This document shows positions 26,542-35,456 of a stretch of 64,000 bases of DNA, one piece after another (the first letter of the stretch is position 1; each line of letters starts with the position of its first letter). Location: the NCBI RefSeq assembly GCF_003063315.1, contig NZ_NERV01000001.1, forward strand, positions 868,001 to 932,000, written 5' to 3'. The notes under the pieces were generated by a model, which saw nothing but the letters and a program-made list of their open reading frames with translations, was not told the origin of the DNA and did not search any database. The translations under genes were made by a program, and so were the position numbers. This stretch comes from Limnohabitans sp. T6-5 (GTDB taxonomy: Bacteria; Pseudomonadota; Gammaproteobacteria; Burkholderiales; Burkholderiaceae_C).

Positions 26542-27726
26542 ATGAAATCTGACAACGACTCTGCCTTTGTGCGCTTTTTTGCCAACGAATCGGCTGCCGG
26601 CATGGTATTGGCCATGGCGGCCATGGCCGCCATGCTCATCAGCAACTCACCATGGGGACAGTGGTACGCATCCTTTTTGCACATGCCCGGCCAAGTGATC
26701 ATCGGGGACCAGGCCTTGGTGCTGTCCAAACCGCTGATCGTTTGGGTGAACGACCTGTGGATGGCGGTGTTCTTCTTTTTGGTGGGGCTGGAAATCAAAC
26801 GCGAGTTTCTCGAAGGCGAGTTGAGCGGCCCCGGCCAGTTGGCGCTGCCCGCCGTGGCAGCACTGGGCGGCATGGTCCTGCCCGCACTGATTTACACCGC
26901 CTTCACTTGGGGCGATGACTTGGCCTTGCGCGGCTGGGCCATTCCGGCAGCCACCGACATTGCCTTTGCTCTGGGCATTGTGGCCTTGCTGGGCTCGCGA
27001 GTGCCCTTGTCGCTCAAGGTGTTCCTGACCGCCGTGGCCATCATCGACGACTTGGGGGCCATCGTCATCATTGCCCTGTTCTACACCTCGAGCCTGCACT
27101 GGCCCATGCTGTTGGGGGCACTGCTTGCGGGCTTGGTGCTGCTGAGCTTGAACCGATGGCGCATCACCCGAACAGATGTGTACATCGTGGTCGGCCTGGT
27201 CATGTGGTTGTGCGTGCTCAAGTCCGGGGTGCATGCCACGCTGGCCGGGGTGGTCACGGCGCTGGCCATTCCCATGCGGGATGCACAGGGCCAATCTCCG
27301 CTGGAATCCCTGGAGCACGGGCTGCACCCTTGGGTGGCATTTGTCATCTTGCCCTTGTTTGCGTTTTGCAATGCCGGGGTGGTGCTGTACGGCGTGAGCC
27401 TGAGCACCTTGATGTCACCCATCCCCCTGGGCATTGGCCTGGGTTTGCTGCTGGGCAAAGCTGTGGGGGTGTTTGGCGCTGCGTACCTGATGGTTCGATC
27501 CGGCCTGGCCCAAGCCCCCACCGAAGCATCGACCCGCCAACTGCTGGGCGTGAGCATCTTGTGCGGCATTGGCTTCACCATGAGTTTGTTCATCGGCGGC
27601 CTGGCGTTCAGCGGCCTGGGTCCGGCTTATGAACTGCAGCTCAAATTGGGCGTATTGGGTGGCTCCACGTTGGCTGGCCTGTTGGGCGCCTTGGTTTTGG
27701 GGGTAGGCAAGCAGACGAAGGGTTGA
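26542..27726 (+). CDS. nhaA: Na+/H+ antiporter NhaA
   Basis: This 394-residue inner-membrane antiporter exports sodium in exchange for protons and controls pH and salt balance. Key residues of the E. coli protein are conserved: D139 in ATDIAFALG (E. coli D133) and D169-D170 in IIDDLGA (D163-D164). KREFLEGELS near 86-95 and the C-terminal GIGFTMSLFIGGLAF are also typical. The ATG at 26542 is preferred over the GTG two codons earlier. It is divergent from lolC and is followed after 122 bp by the phosphatase gene on the same strand. Confidence 0.94.
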   Translation: MKSDNDSAFVRFFANESAAGMVLAMAAMAAMLISNSPWGQWYASFLHMPGQVIIGDQALVLSKPLIVWVNDLWMAVFFFLVGLEIKREFLEGELSGPGQLALPAVAALGGMVLPALIYTAFTWGDDLALRGWAIPAATDIAFALGIVALLGSRVPLSLKVFLTAVAIIDDLGAIVIIALFYTSSLHWPMLLGALLAGLVLLSLNRWRITRTDVYIVVGLVMWLCVLKSGVHATLAGVVTALAIPMRDAQGQSPLESLEHGLHPWVAFVILPLFAFCNAGVVLYGVSLSTLMSPIPLGIGLGLLLGKAVGVFGAAYLMVRSGLAQAPTEASTRQLLGVSILCGIGFTMSLFIGGLAFSGLGPAYELQLKLGVLGGSTLAGLLGALVLGVGKQTKG

Positions 27727-27848
27727 GTCCCATCCAAGAACCCTTTTTTCAGGGTGTTTTCACTTAAAAAGTCACGGTTGTGACGGTTTGACCGGGACAG
27801 GCGCAGCAAAACTTGCACGTCGCATGCCCGCACGCCAGAAAACCCACC

Positions 27849-28718
27849 ATGACAACACACATCGCCACGCCAAAGACAACCTTCCTCATTGCCTTGTTGA
27901 GCGCCATCCCCGCCGCCCTGCTGCTGAGTGCCTGCCAGACCGCCCCAGTCAAAACTGCCGAGCCCCCCACCTCACCCGACGTGGTGGGCGAGTTCCGCAA
28001 GGGTTCGGGCTATCTGAATGGCTACCTGGACCGCAAAGCCCTGCCCGACAGCCTGGCGTTGGTGCCACCGCCGCCCACCGCAGGTTCGGCCCGCCAGGCG
28101 GCTGATCTGGAGATACACCGTCAAACCCGCGCCCTGCGCAACTCGCCGCGCTGGGAACAGGCCGCCAAAGACGTGAACCTCAAGTTCCCCGAGGCGGCCG
28201 GGGTGTTTTCATGCGCGCTGGACATGCCAATTTCGCAAGAAGCCACGCCGCACCTGAACATGTTGCTGCGTCGGACCTTGATCGATGCCGGTTTTGCCAC
28301 CTACAAAGCCAAAGACCATTACCAGCGCAAGCGGCCTTTTGCCGAGCTGGGTGAAACCACCTGCGCGCCCAAGGAAGAAGCGCATTTATCCAAAGACGGC
28401 TCTTACCCCTCGGGACACGCCGCCTTGGGCTGGGCCTGGGGCCTGATCCTGACCGGCGTGGCGCCCGACAAGGCCGACGCCTTGCTGCAGCGCGCCCACG
28501 CCTTTGGTGACAGCCGCATGGTGTGTGGCGTGCACTGGCAAAGCGACCTGGAAGCCGGTCGCGTGGTCGGTGCCGCTGCCGTGGCCCGATTGCAAGCCGA
28601 CCCGGTGTTTCAGGCGCAAGCCCAGCTGGCGAGGGCCGAGATTGCCTCCGCCCGAGCCAAAGGCCTGAAGTCAGACCGGCAAGATTGCGCCGCCGAGGCC
28701 GCGGCCCTGAAGCGCTGA
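27849..28718 (+). CDS. Class A acid phosphatase lipoprotein (PAP2 fold)
   Basis: This 289-residue protein is a periplasmic nonspecific acid phosphatase of the PhoN type. The N-terminus is a lipoprotein signal (TFLIALLSAIPAALLLSAC) with a lipobox at LLSAC. The PAP2 catalytic motifs are complete: KDHYQRKRP (KX6RP), PSGHA and SRMVCGVHWQSD (SRX5HX2D), using histidine phosphotransfer. The start at 27849 (MTTHIATPKTT) puts the signal in the usual place; the open frame to 27813 adds 12 residues. It ends 7 bp before the 121-122-bp repeat cluster and converges on metY. Confidence 0.9.
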   Translation: MTTHIATPKTTFLIALLSAIPAALLLSACQTAPVKTAEPPTSPDVVGEFRKGSGYLNGYLDRKALPDSLALVPPPPTAGSARQAADLEIHRQTRALRNSPRWEQAAKDVNLKFPEAAGVFSCALDMPISQEATPHLNMLLRRTLIDAGFATYKAKDHYQRKRPFAELGETTCAPKEEAHLSKDGSYPSGHAALGWAWGLILTGVAPDKADALLQRAHAFGDSRMVCGVHWQSDLEAGRVVGAAAVARLQADPVFQAQAQLARAEIASARAKGLKSDRQDCAAEAAALKR

Positions 28719-28724
28719 AAAGGA

Positions 28725-29046
28725 GTGCCGACCTACAAAACACAAGGCGGTGTCCCGCAGGTCGGCGGTCGAAGACCCCGACATGAGGCTGTGCCGGAAC
28801 CCGAATACATGGGCCTGCGCCGGAGCCCGCATGTCGGACTCTCCGAGTGCCGACCTACAAAGCACAAGGCGGTTTCCCGCAGGTCGGCGGTCGAAGACCC
28901 CGACATGAGGCTGTGCCGGACCCCGGTACATGAGCCTGCGCCGGAGCCAGTATGTCGGACTCTGCGAGTGCCGACCTACAAAACACAAGGCGGTTTCCCG
29001 TAGGTCGGTGGTCGAAGACCCCGACATGAGGCTGTGCCGGAGTCCG
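28725..29046. repeat. Tandem REP/BIME-like array, about 2.6 units of 121-122 bp
   Basis: GTGCCGACCTAC recurs at 28725, 28847 and 28968. Each unit holds the left element (GTCGG, ACTC-tCc-GAGT or ACTC-TGC-GAGT, CCGACCTAC), a loop with ACAAGGCGGT, and the right element ((G)(C/T)AGGTCGG, GGTCGAAGACC, CCGAC). Outer arms CATGTCGG and CCGACATG extend the pairing. The spacer GAGGCTGTGCCGGA is specific to this array. It fills the gap between the phosphatase and metY genes, which converge. Confidence 0.9.
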
Positions 29047-29056
29047 AAATGGGTTT

Positions 29057-30340
29057 TCAGAGGCAAGCCTTGTCCAACGCTTGATCGATGTCCCACAAGA
29101 TGTCGTCCAAATTCTCCAAGCCCACCGAAATGCGCACCATGTCGGGCGGCACGCCTGCGGCCAGTTGCTGGGCAACGCCCAGCTGGCGGTGGGTGGTGCT
29201 GGCGGGGTGGCTGATCAGGGTGCGGGTGTCACCGATGTTGACCAGGTGGCTCATGAACTGGGCCGACTCGATGAACTTGACACCCTGCGCCAGACCGCCT
29301 TTCACACCAAAGGACAGCAGGCCCGAGGCCCCGCGCATCTGGCGCTGCATCAGGGCGTGCTGTGGGTGATCGGGCAGGCCGGGGTAGTTGACCCAGGCCA
29401 CACGCGGGTCGGCCTGCAAAAACTTCGCCACGCCCAGCGCGTTGTCGCAGTGCTTTTGCATGCGCAGGGGCAGGGTCTCGACGCCTTGCAAAATTTGCCA
29501 AGCGCTCATGGGGCTGAGCGATGCGCCAAACACACGCAGGCTTTCCATGCGGCAGCGCATGGTGAAGCCAAAGTCGCCAAAGGTCTCGTAAAACTTCACG
29601 CCGTGGTAACCCTGCGAGGGCTCGGTCATGCCCGGAAACTTGCCGTTGTCCCAAGGAAATTTGCCGCCCTCAACCACCACGCCACCCAAGGTGGTGCCGT
29701 GGCCCGCTAAATATTTGGTGGCCGAATGCACCACGATGTCGGCCCCCAGCGACAAGGGGTTGCACAGCAGCGGGCTGGGCACGGTGTTGTCGATGATGAG
29801 CGGCACGCCGTGCGCGTGGGCCACCTCGGCCACGGCCGCGATGTCCAGCACCACCATGCTCGGGTTACCCAAGCTTTCGGCGTACACCGCGCGGGTGTTG
29901 GGGCGCATGGCGGCGGCAAAGGTTTCGGGTTGGGTAGCGTCCACAAAGGTGGTCTCGATGCCGAACTTGGCCAGGCTCACGGCCAGTAGGGTGACCGAGC
30001 CGCCGTACAAAGCCCCGGCCGCCACCACATGGTCGCCCGCTTGCAAGATGGTCATCAGCGCCATGGTTTCGGCCGCCATGCCCGAGGCACTGGCCACGGC
30101 AGCGCGCCCGCCTTCGAGCGCGGCCACACGTTCTTCGAGCACCGCCACCGTGGGGTTGCTCAGGCGCGAATACACATTGCCAAAGGTCTGCAGGTTGAAC
30201 AGCGAGGCGGCGTGCTCGGCGCTGTCAAACACAAAGCTGCTGGTTTGGTAGATGGGCAAGGCGCGTGCGCCGGTGGCCGCGTCGGGAATCTGTCCGGCGT
30301 GGATGGCCAGGGTTTCGGGGTGGAATTGGCGGTCGGTCAT
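29057..30340 (-). CDS. metY: O-acetylhomoserine sulfhydrylase / aminocarboxypropyltransferase
   Basis: This 427-residue PLP enzyme joins O-acetylhomoserine with sulfide or methanethiol to make homocysteine or methionine. The fold-type I Cys/Met metabolism landmarks are present: YSRLSNPTVAVLEERVAALE near 57-76, ALYGGSVTLL, DNTVPSPLLCNPLSLGADIV and the PLP lysine in HSATKYLAGHG near 210. The insert after VVVEGGKFPWDNGKFP and the length near 430 separate MetY from the shorter MetB/MetC/MetZ enzymes. It converges on the phosphatase gene with a repeat cluster between them. Confidence 0.92.
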   Translation of the reverse strand: MTDRQFHPETLAIHAGQIPDAATGARALPIYQTSSFVFDSAEHAASLFNLQTFGNVYSRLSNPTVAVLEERVAALEGGRAAVASASGMAAETMALMTILQAGDHVVAAGALYGGSVTLLAVSLAKFGIETTFVDATQPETFAAAMRPNTRAVYAESLGNPSMVVLDIAAVAEVAHAHGVPLIIDNTVPSPLLCNPLSLGADIVVHSATKYLAGHGTTLGGVVVEGGKFPWDNGKFPGMTEPSQGYHGVKFYETFGDFGFTMRCRMESLRVFGASLSPMSAWQILQGVETLPLRMQKHCDNALGVAKFLQADPRVAWVNYPGLPDHPQHALMQRQMRGASGLLSFGVKGGLAQGVKFIESAQFMSHLVNIGDTRTLISHPASTTHRQLGVAQQLAAGVPPDMVRISVGLENLDDILWDIDQALDKACL

Positions 30341-30454
30341 GGTGTTGGGGATGAATAAAAGGGGTCAAAAATGGCAAGTGCAGAGCGATTGATCCGGCCC
30401 TGTGTCGTTTGAAGTGGAGGGCTTGTCTTGGGCTTAGCGGTCAGCAATATCTGT

Positions 30455-30526
30455 GTGGGAGCCCCGCCTTCGGGGCGATGGGTGTTGGTCTGCGAGGCTC
30501 CATCGCGGCGAGGGCGCCGCTCCTAC
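30455..30526. repeat. Second REP family (GTAGGAGC type), inverted pair
   Basis: GTGGGAGCCCCGCC, loop TTC and GGGGCGAT form one hairpin element at 30455-30479. An inverted element, ATCGCGGCG, AGG, then CGCCGCTCCTAC, lies at 30502-30526. The inverted end CTCCTAC corresponds to the GTAGGAG start of REP elements well known in pseudomonads. It lies between the metY start and the CoA-binding protein gene. Confidence 0.75.
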
Positions 30527-30574
30527 AAAAAAGGGTTCATGCAAACATCATCGGACCTGATCCATAAGAAGCTT

Positions 30575-31042
30575 TCACACCAGCCGCCGCGCCGAAATGA
30601 TGCCGGTGTTCACGCCCACCCAGTTCAGGCCGCCAAACAGCCGGGCGTGTTCGATCTTCACGCAGCGGTTGGTGACCGAGTCCAACCCGGCTTGGCGGGC
30701 CAGCGCATCGGCCTCGGGGTTGGCCACGCCCAGTTGCTGCCACAGGCACTTCGCGCCAATCTGCACCGCTTGCTCGGCAATCGGCAACACGTCTTCGGTG
30801 CGGCGAAACACATCGACCATGTCCACTTGGAAAGGAATGTCTCCCAAGCTGGCATAGCAGATTTCACCGAGGATCTCGCCGCCCGCATAGCGAGGGTTGA
30901 CCGGCACGATCTTGAAACCGTGCGACTGCATGTACTTGGCCGCAAAGTAGCTCGGCCGGTGCCACTCGGCCGACAGACCCACCACGGCGATGGTGGGGCA
31001 CGTTTTGAGGATGCGCCTGAGCGCGTGCAAATCGTTGTGCAT
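30575..31042 (-). CDS. CoA-binding domain protein, YccU-like
   Basis: This 155-residue protein is a single CoA_binding_2 Rossmann domain. Landmarks are TIAVVGLSAEWHRPSYFAAK (17-36), VPVNPRYAGGEILGE (46-60) with the NP turn, VDVFRRTEDVLPIAEQAV and a C-terminal NRCVKIEHARL. Such proteins bind CoA or a related nucleotide and their role is not settled. An AAAGGA ribosome site lies before the ATG. It stands between two REP pairs of the GTAGGAGC family and has no clear operon partner. Confidence 0.85.
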   Translation of the reverse strand: MHNDLHALRRILKTCPTIAVVGLSAEWHRPSYFAAKYMQSHGFKIVPVNPRYAGGEILGEICYASLGDIPFQVDMVDVFRRTEDVLPIAEQAVQIGAKCLWQQLGVANPEADALARQAGLDSVTNRCVKIEHARLFGGLNWVGVNTGIISARRLV

Positions 31043-31108
31043 AAAGTCCTTTTGTCTTTTCAGCGTCGTTCCGTTGAAACCTCAAGCTTAAGCGGTGCAA
31101 GGATATTT

Positions 31109-31213
31109 GTAGGAGCCCACAGGCGATGGTTTTTGTCTTTGTAGGAGCCCACCCTGTGGGCGATTTCACGCACATCGCTAAGGCAAGCCATCGCCCACAG
31201 GGTGGGCTCCTAC
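31109..31213. repeat. GTAGGAGC-type REP cluster with a perfect 24-bp inverted repeat
   Basis: GTAGGAGCCCAC begins at 31109 and again at 31141. The second copy (31141-31164) is a perfect inverted repeat of 31190-31213, 24 bases on each side, separated by 25 bases. Each arm itself contains the short hairpin CCCAC-CCT-GTGGG. It lies between the CoA-binding gene and the end of the MFS gene, both leftward, and could act as a terminator of the MFS transcript. Confidence 0.85.
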
Positions 31214-31266
31214 AAAAAACCATCCACCTCCATGTCGAGTCCATCTGCTGCCAACAGATCGCAGGC

Positions 31267-32451
31267 TCAATACGTCACCTGCCCGCTGCGCTTCATCTGC
31301 CTCGAGGCCCAGGTGGCGCTCAGCGACAACACGCCGCACACCGCCATCACGCCCAAATAATGGCCGCTGTGGTCAAACACCGCCCCGGCCAGCACCGGCC
31401 CCAGCAAGTTACCCAAGGCCGCGCCGCTGTAGAGCGTGCCCACCACGCTGGCCACCGATTTGCCGCCAAAGTAGTCCATGCAAATGGCGGGCAAGAGCGA
31501 CACGATGGAGCCATAACTCAAGCCAAACCACAGCGCAAACACCACCAACAACCCCTGCCCGCCTGCCGCACCCCACAGCACATACGACGCGCCCATGGAC
31601 AGCTGCATCAGCACCAGCGTCTGCGCCCGCCCCAGCCGGTCGGCCAGCAGGCCAATGGCAAAGCGCCCCACCAAACTGCCCACGCCAATCAAGCCCACCA
31701 GCCCCACGGCAAAGGCTTCGCCCAAGCCCAGATCACGCGCCGAGGCCGACACATGGGCAAATGGGATGAACATCACCGGGGAGGCCAGCACCGTGGCCAA
31801 GTACAGCCAGCGGAAAGTGGGGCTGCGCAAAGTTTCGCGCAAACTCAGGCCAGAGGCCGAGCCACCTGCCCCCGAGGACGGGGCAGCAGGTGCGCGCCGC
31901 AACAAAGCTGCCGCCACCAAACCGAGCACCAAGACCCCCAGCGCCAACACCCGCATCGCCTCGCGCCAGGGCATGGGGCCAATGGCCATGGCCACCAGCA
32001 CAGGCACCAGCAAGGTGCCCGCGCCCACGCCCGAACTGGCAATGCCCCCGGCCAAACCGCGCCGGGTGGTGAACCAGGGTTGCACGCTGGCAATCGACGG
32101 GGTGTAGACGAGCGCAATGCCCAGGCCCACCAACAGGCCGTAGCTCACGTACACCGCCAACAGCGAAGACGCCCAACTGGTGGCCAGCAAGCCCAGTGCA
32201 ATCAAAGCCATGCCGGCCGAGCAGACGATGCGTGGACCCAAGCGGTCGGCCAGCATGCCGCCGCCCGCGCCCAGCACAAAGTAGACAAAACCCGAGAGGC
32301 CAAAAATCCAGGACACATCAGCCCGCTGCGCCGAAAACTCGGCTGCAAACGATTCAAAAAACGCCGCGAACGAATACGACACCCCGAAGATCAGGGCCAG
32401 GCACACAAACGTGGCCCAGACCACCACCCAGGCGTAGGGGGTTTCTTTCAT
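31267..32451 (-). CDS. MFS transporter, OFA/monocarboxylate-like
   Basis: This 394-residue protein has twelve hydrophobic segments in two halves separated by a cytoplasmic stretch near residues 195-215 (RRAPAAPSSGAGGSASG). The loop 2-3 MFS motif is GGGMLADRLGPRIV near 62-75, repeated in the second half as FAIGLLADRLGRAQTLV. The start MKETPYAWVVVWATFVCLAL resembles oxalate/formate and monocarboxylate-type MFS carriers. A GGAG lies before the ATG. Substrate unknown. It stands alone on its strand. Confidence 0.88.
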   Translation of the reverse strand: MKETPYAWVVVWATFVCLALIFGVSYSFAAFFESFAAEFSAQRADVSWIFGLSGFVYFVLGAGGGMLADRLGPRIVCSAGMALIALGLLATSWASSLLAVYVSYGLLVGLGIALVYTPSIASVQPWFTTRRGLAGGIASSGVGAGTLLVPVLVAMAIGPMPWREAMRVLALGVLVLGLVAAALLRRAPAAPSSGAGGSASGLSLRETLRSPTFRWLYLATVLASPVMFIPFAHVSASARDLGLGEAFAVGLVGLIGVGSLVGRFAIGLLADRLGRAQTLVLMQLSMGASYVLWGAAGGQGLLVVFALWFGLSYGSIVSLLPAICMDYFGGKSVASVVGTLYSGAALGNLLGPVLAGAVFDHSGHYLGVMAVCGVLSLSATWASRQMKRSGQVTY

Positions 32452-32549
32452 GGTGTCTCCGTATGTTTCTCAGGTGTTGGCGATTGTGCCCTCTAGGCAC
32501 AGTCGCAACTGCCCATAATGAACACCCCAACACCGTCAATGAATTTGCC

Positions 32550-32693
32550 ATGTACCAGGACCCTTGCCCCCCGCACACCTCCAAAAGCCTGGAGGACGTG
32601 GTGCTCAAATTCATTGAGAAAAACAACCGGGCCATTTGGGCCGTCATTTTTGCCGTGGCCTTGGCCGTGATTTACGGCATGAATGCCCACTGA
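32550..32693 (+). CDS. 47-residue single-span membrane protein, unknown
   Basis: A short frame encodes MYQDPCPPHTSKSLEDVV followed by a charged stretch and one hydrophobic segment (AIWAVIFAVALAVIYGM, residues 28-44) ending NAH. The layout of a soluble N-terminus and a C-terminal anchor is typical of small membrane proteins. Codon use matches its neighbours, but no strong ribosome site is visible. It is 62 bp upstream of the RpfE-like gene on the same strand and lies in the gap after the divergent MFS gene. No function is assigned. Confidence 0.5.
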   Translation: MYQDPCPPHTSKSLEDVVLKFIEKNNRAIWAVIFAVALAVIYGMNAH

Positions 32694-32754
32694 GCCCACG
32701 CTCTCACGCCTGCAGCCCCAAGCAAGGACTTGGGGCCTGCGACAATCAGCCCCC

Positions 32755-33702
32755 ATGCACCTGATCATTCCCTACGCGGCCAGCCACGCCTTCACCGGCC
32801 CCGAGGTCTGGGGCGGTTTGCAGCTGCCCCACTTGCACACCCTGCTGGGCCAATTGCAGCGCCAACAGGTCTGGCAAGACCCTGAGCCCACCCCCTTGCA
32901 CCTGCCCCACGAACGCCTGCAGGCCCAAGCCCTGGGCTGGAGCAGCGACGCCACGGCCCTGCCCTGGGCCGCTTGGCATCATGCACAACACGGCCAGACC
33001 AGCACACAGGCCCAAGCCTGGATGACGCCCTGCCACTGGCAAGTGGGCATGGACCAGGTGGTCATGACCGACCCGGCGCACCTGCACTTGACCGACGACG
33101 AGTCGCAGCAACTGCTGCAAGCCATGCAACCCTTTTTGCAGGAAGACGGCCTGCAAGTGACTTGGCACAGCGCCTTGCTGTGGCATGCCCAGGGCGAACT
33201 GTTGGCCGATCTGGCCACCGCTTCGCTGGACCGCGTGATCAACCAGAACGTCAAAGCCTGGATGCCCAACAGCCCGGCGGCCAGACCACTGCAGCGCCTG
33301 CAAAGCGAGATGCAAATGCTGCTGTACAACCACCCCGTCAACAACGCCCGCGATGCGCGCAGGCAAATCGCCGTGAATTCTTTTTGGCTGCACGGCGCGG
33401 GCAGCTTGCCAGTTGGCACACAGCCAAAGGTGCACCCCGTGACCGTGACAGAGAGCCTGCGCACAGCCGCCTTGCATGGCGATGTGCCGGCCTGGCGGCA
33501 AGCCTGGCAGCAGCTGGATGCCACCGCCGTGGCCGATGTGCTGGCCCACTTCAAAGCCACTGGCCAGGCCACGCTGAGCCTGTGCAGCGAACACGCTGCC
33601 CACACCTACACCGCTGCACCTGCGGCCTGGCACCAGCGGATCACCCGCCTTTTCAACAAGACCGCCCCTGCGGCGGCATTGGCAGCCCTCATCACCCCTT
33701 AA
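32755..33702 (+). CDS. RpfE-like / phosphoglycerate mutase-like conserved protein upstream of recJ
   Basis: The 315-residue product begins MHLIIPYAASHAFTGPEVWG. It has no transmembrane segment and is rich in Gln, His and Leu. It resembles the conserved betaproteobacterial proteins encoded just before recJ, which databases label phosphoglycerate mutase or regulatory protein RpfE; I judge this by its start, length and position rather than by catalytic motifs, which I cannot see. The ATG at 32755 is the first at the start of the conserved part. It is followed by recJ after 18 bp, so the two are probably co-transcribed. Confidence 0.6.
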   Translation: MHLIIPYAASHAFTGPEVWGGLQLPHLHTLLGQLQRQQVWQDPEPTPLHLPHERLQAQALGWSSDATALPWAAWHHAQHGQTSTQAQAWMTPCHWQVGMDQVVMTDPAHLHLTDDESQQLLQAMQPFLQEDGLQVTWHSALLWHAQGELLADLATASLDRVINQNVKAWMPNSPAARPLQRLQSEMQMLLYNHPVNNARDARRQIAVNSFWLHGAGSLPVGTQPKVHPVTVTESLRTAALHGDVPAWRQAWQQLDATAVADVLAHFKATGQATLSLCSEHAAHTYTAAPAAWHQRITRLFNKTAPAAALAALITP

Positions 33703-33720
33703 ACGCTCATTGATTGCCCC

Positions 33721-35430
33721 ATGAATTTGCTCACCCGAGATGTGCCCCCCCGCAGCGCCTGGGCGCTGGAACAAGCGGGCATCCACCCCCTGCTGGCCCG
33801 CCTGTACGCTGCGCGCGGCGTGCAGTCCAAAGAAGAACTCGACGATGCGCTGAACCTGCTGCTGCCCCCGGCGGGCATGCTGGGCACGCACGAAGCGGCG
33901 AAGATGCTGGCCGACGCCATCGCGCACAACAAGCGCTTGTGCATCGTGGCCGATTACGACTGCGATGGCGCGACCGCCTGCGCCGTGGGCGTGCGCGGGC
34001 TGCGCATGCTGGGTGCCCAGAACGTGAGCTATCTGGTGCCCGACCGGGTAGTCGACGGCTACGGCCTGACACCCCCCATTGCCCAGCGCGTGCACGCGCA
34101 AGGGGCCGATGTGCTGATCACGGTGGACAACGGCATCGCCAGTGTGGCGGGCGTGCAAGCTGCGCAAGCCCTGGGCCTGCAGGTGCTGGTGACCGACCAC
34201 CATTTGCCGGGCAACGAACTGCCCACGGCCGAGGTCATCGTCAACCCCAACCAGCCCGGCTGTGCCTTTGCCAGCAAGTCCATCGCCGGTGTGGGCGTGA
34301 TGTTTTATGTGCTGCTGGCCCTGCGCGCCGAACTGCGCCAGCGCGGCGTGTTTGACGCCAGCAACCAACCGAGGTTGGACGCCCTGCTGCCGCTGGTGGC
34401 TTTGGGCACCGTGGCCGACGTGGTCAAGCTCGACCCCAACAACCGCCGCCTGGTGGCCCAAGGCCTGCGCCGCGTGCGGGCGGGCGCATTGCCCCCGGGC
34501 ATGTCGGCGCTCATGCGAGCGGCCAGCCGCGAAACCGCCAAGGCCACGACCTTTGACTTTGGTTTTGCCTTGGGCCCACGCATCAACGCCGCAGGCCGCC
34601 TGGCCGACATGACGCTGGGCATCGAATGCCTGCTGACCGACGACGCGGGCCGTGCTGACGAGCTGGCCAAGCAGCTGGACGCGATCAACCGCGAACGCCG
34701 CGTGATCGAGGGCGACATGCGCGAGATGGCCATGGAAATGGCCGAGTCGCTGTTTGACGAGGGCGACGAGCCGCCCCCGGCCATTTGCGTGTTCGATCCG
34801 GACTTTCACGAAGGCGTGGTCGGTATCGTGGCCTCGCGCATCAAGGACAAGCTGCACCGCCCCACGTTCGTGTTTGCGGCCAGCAGCGCGCCGGGTAAGG
34901 AACACGAACTCAAGGGATCGGGCCGCTCGATTGCGGGTTTTCATTTGCGCGACGCGCTCGACCTGGTGGCCAAACGCGCCCCGGGCGTGCTGTTGCGTTT
35001 TGGTGGGCATGCCATGGCGGCGGGCTGCACCATTGCCGAAGAGCACCTCGATGTGTTTGAAGAAACCCTGAACCAGGTGGCCATGGAATGGCTGGACGCC
35101 GCCACGCTGCAACGCCGCCTGGAAACCGATGGGCCGTTGCCCGCCGAATACCGCAGGGTCGATTTGGTGGACATGTTGCACCACGAGGTCTGGGGCCAAG
35201 GCTTTGCGCCACCCGTGTTTTGTGAAGAGATCGAGATCGTGTCGCAACGCTTGGTGGGCGAGAAACACCTGTCACTCAAGATGAAACACCAGGGCCAGCC
35301 GGTGGACGGCATCTGGTTTGGCCGCACCGAGCCGCTGCCTGCAAGGGTGAAGCTGGCTTATCGGCTGGACGCCGACGAGTGGCAAGGCCAAAAGCGCGTG
35401 CGGTTTTTGGTGGAAGGCGCAGAGCTGTAA
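33721..35430 (+). CDS. recJ: Single-stranded-DNA-specific exonuclease RecJ
   Basis: This 569-residue 5'-3' exonuclease acts in recombination and mismatch repair. It has the DHH-family metal motifs: VADYDCDGATA (76-86), the DNG at 136-138, DHH at 159-161 and ALGTVADVV near 225. The DHHA1 domain carries GSGRSIAGFHLRDAL and LLRFGGHAMAAGCTI, where GGH is a substrate-binding landmark. The C-terminal OB-like domain ends in FLVEGAEL. An open frame of 840 codons on the opposite strand is its shadow. It ends 27 bp before the 125-bp repeat array. Confidence 0.95.
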   Translation: MNLLTRDVPPRSAWALEQAGIHPLLARLYAARGVQSKEELDDALNLLLPPAGMLGTHEAAKMLADAIAHNKRLCIVADYDCDGATACAVGVRGLRMLGAQNVSYLVPDRVVDGYGLTPPIAQRVHAQGADVLITVDNGIASVAGVQAAQALGLQVLVTDHHLPGNELPTAEVIVNPNQPGCAFASKSIAGVGVMFYVLLALRAELRQRGVFDASNQPRLDALLPLVALGTVADVVKLDPNNRRLVAQGLRRVRAGALPPGMSALMRAASRETAKATTFDFGFALGPRINAAGRLADMTLGIECLLTDDAGRADELAKQLDAINRERRVIEGDMREMAMEMAESLFDEGDEPPPAICVFDPDFHEGVVGIVASRIKDKLHRPTFVFAASSAPGKEHELKGSGRSIAGFHLRDALDLVAKRAPGVLLRFGGHAMAAGCTIAEEHLDVFEETLNQVAMEWLDAATLQRRLETDGPLPAEYRRVDLVDMLHHEVWGQGFAPPVFCEEIEIVSQRLVGEKHLSLKMKHQGQPVDGIWFGRTEPLPARVKLAYRLDADEWQGQKRVRFLVEGAEL

Positions 35431-35456
35431 CCCCAACATCACCGCTCATCGCACAC

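Noticed and set aside
32746-35268. 840-codon frame on the minus strand opposite the RpfE-like gene and recJ
   Set aside because: It is antisense to two convincing genes; its His/Gln/Arg-rich composition is that of a GC-rich shadow frame.
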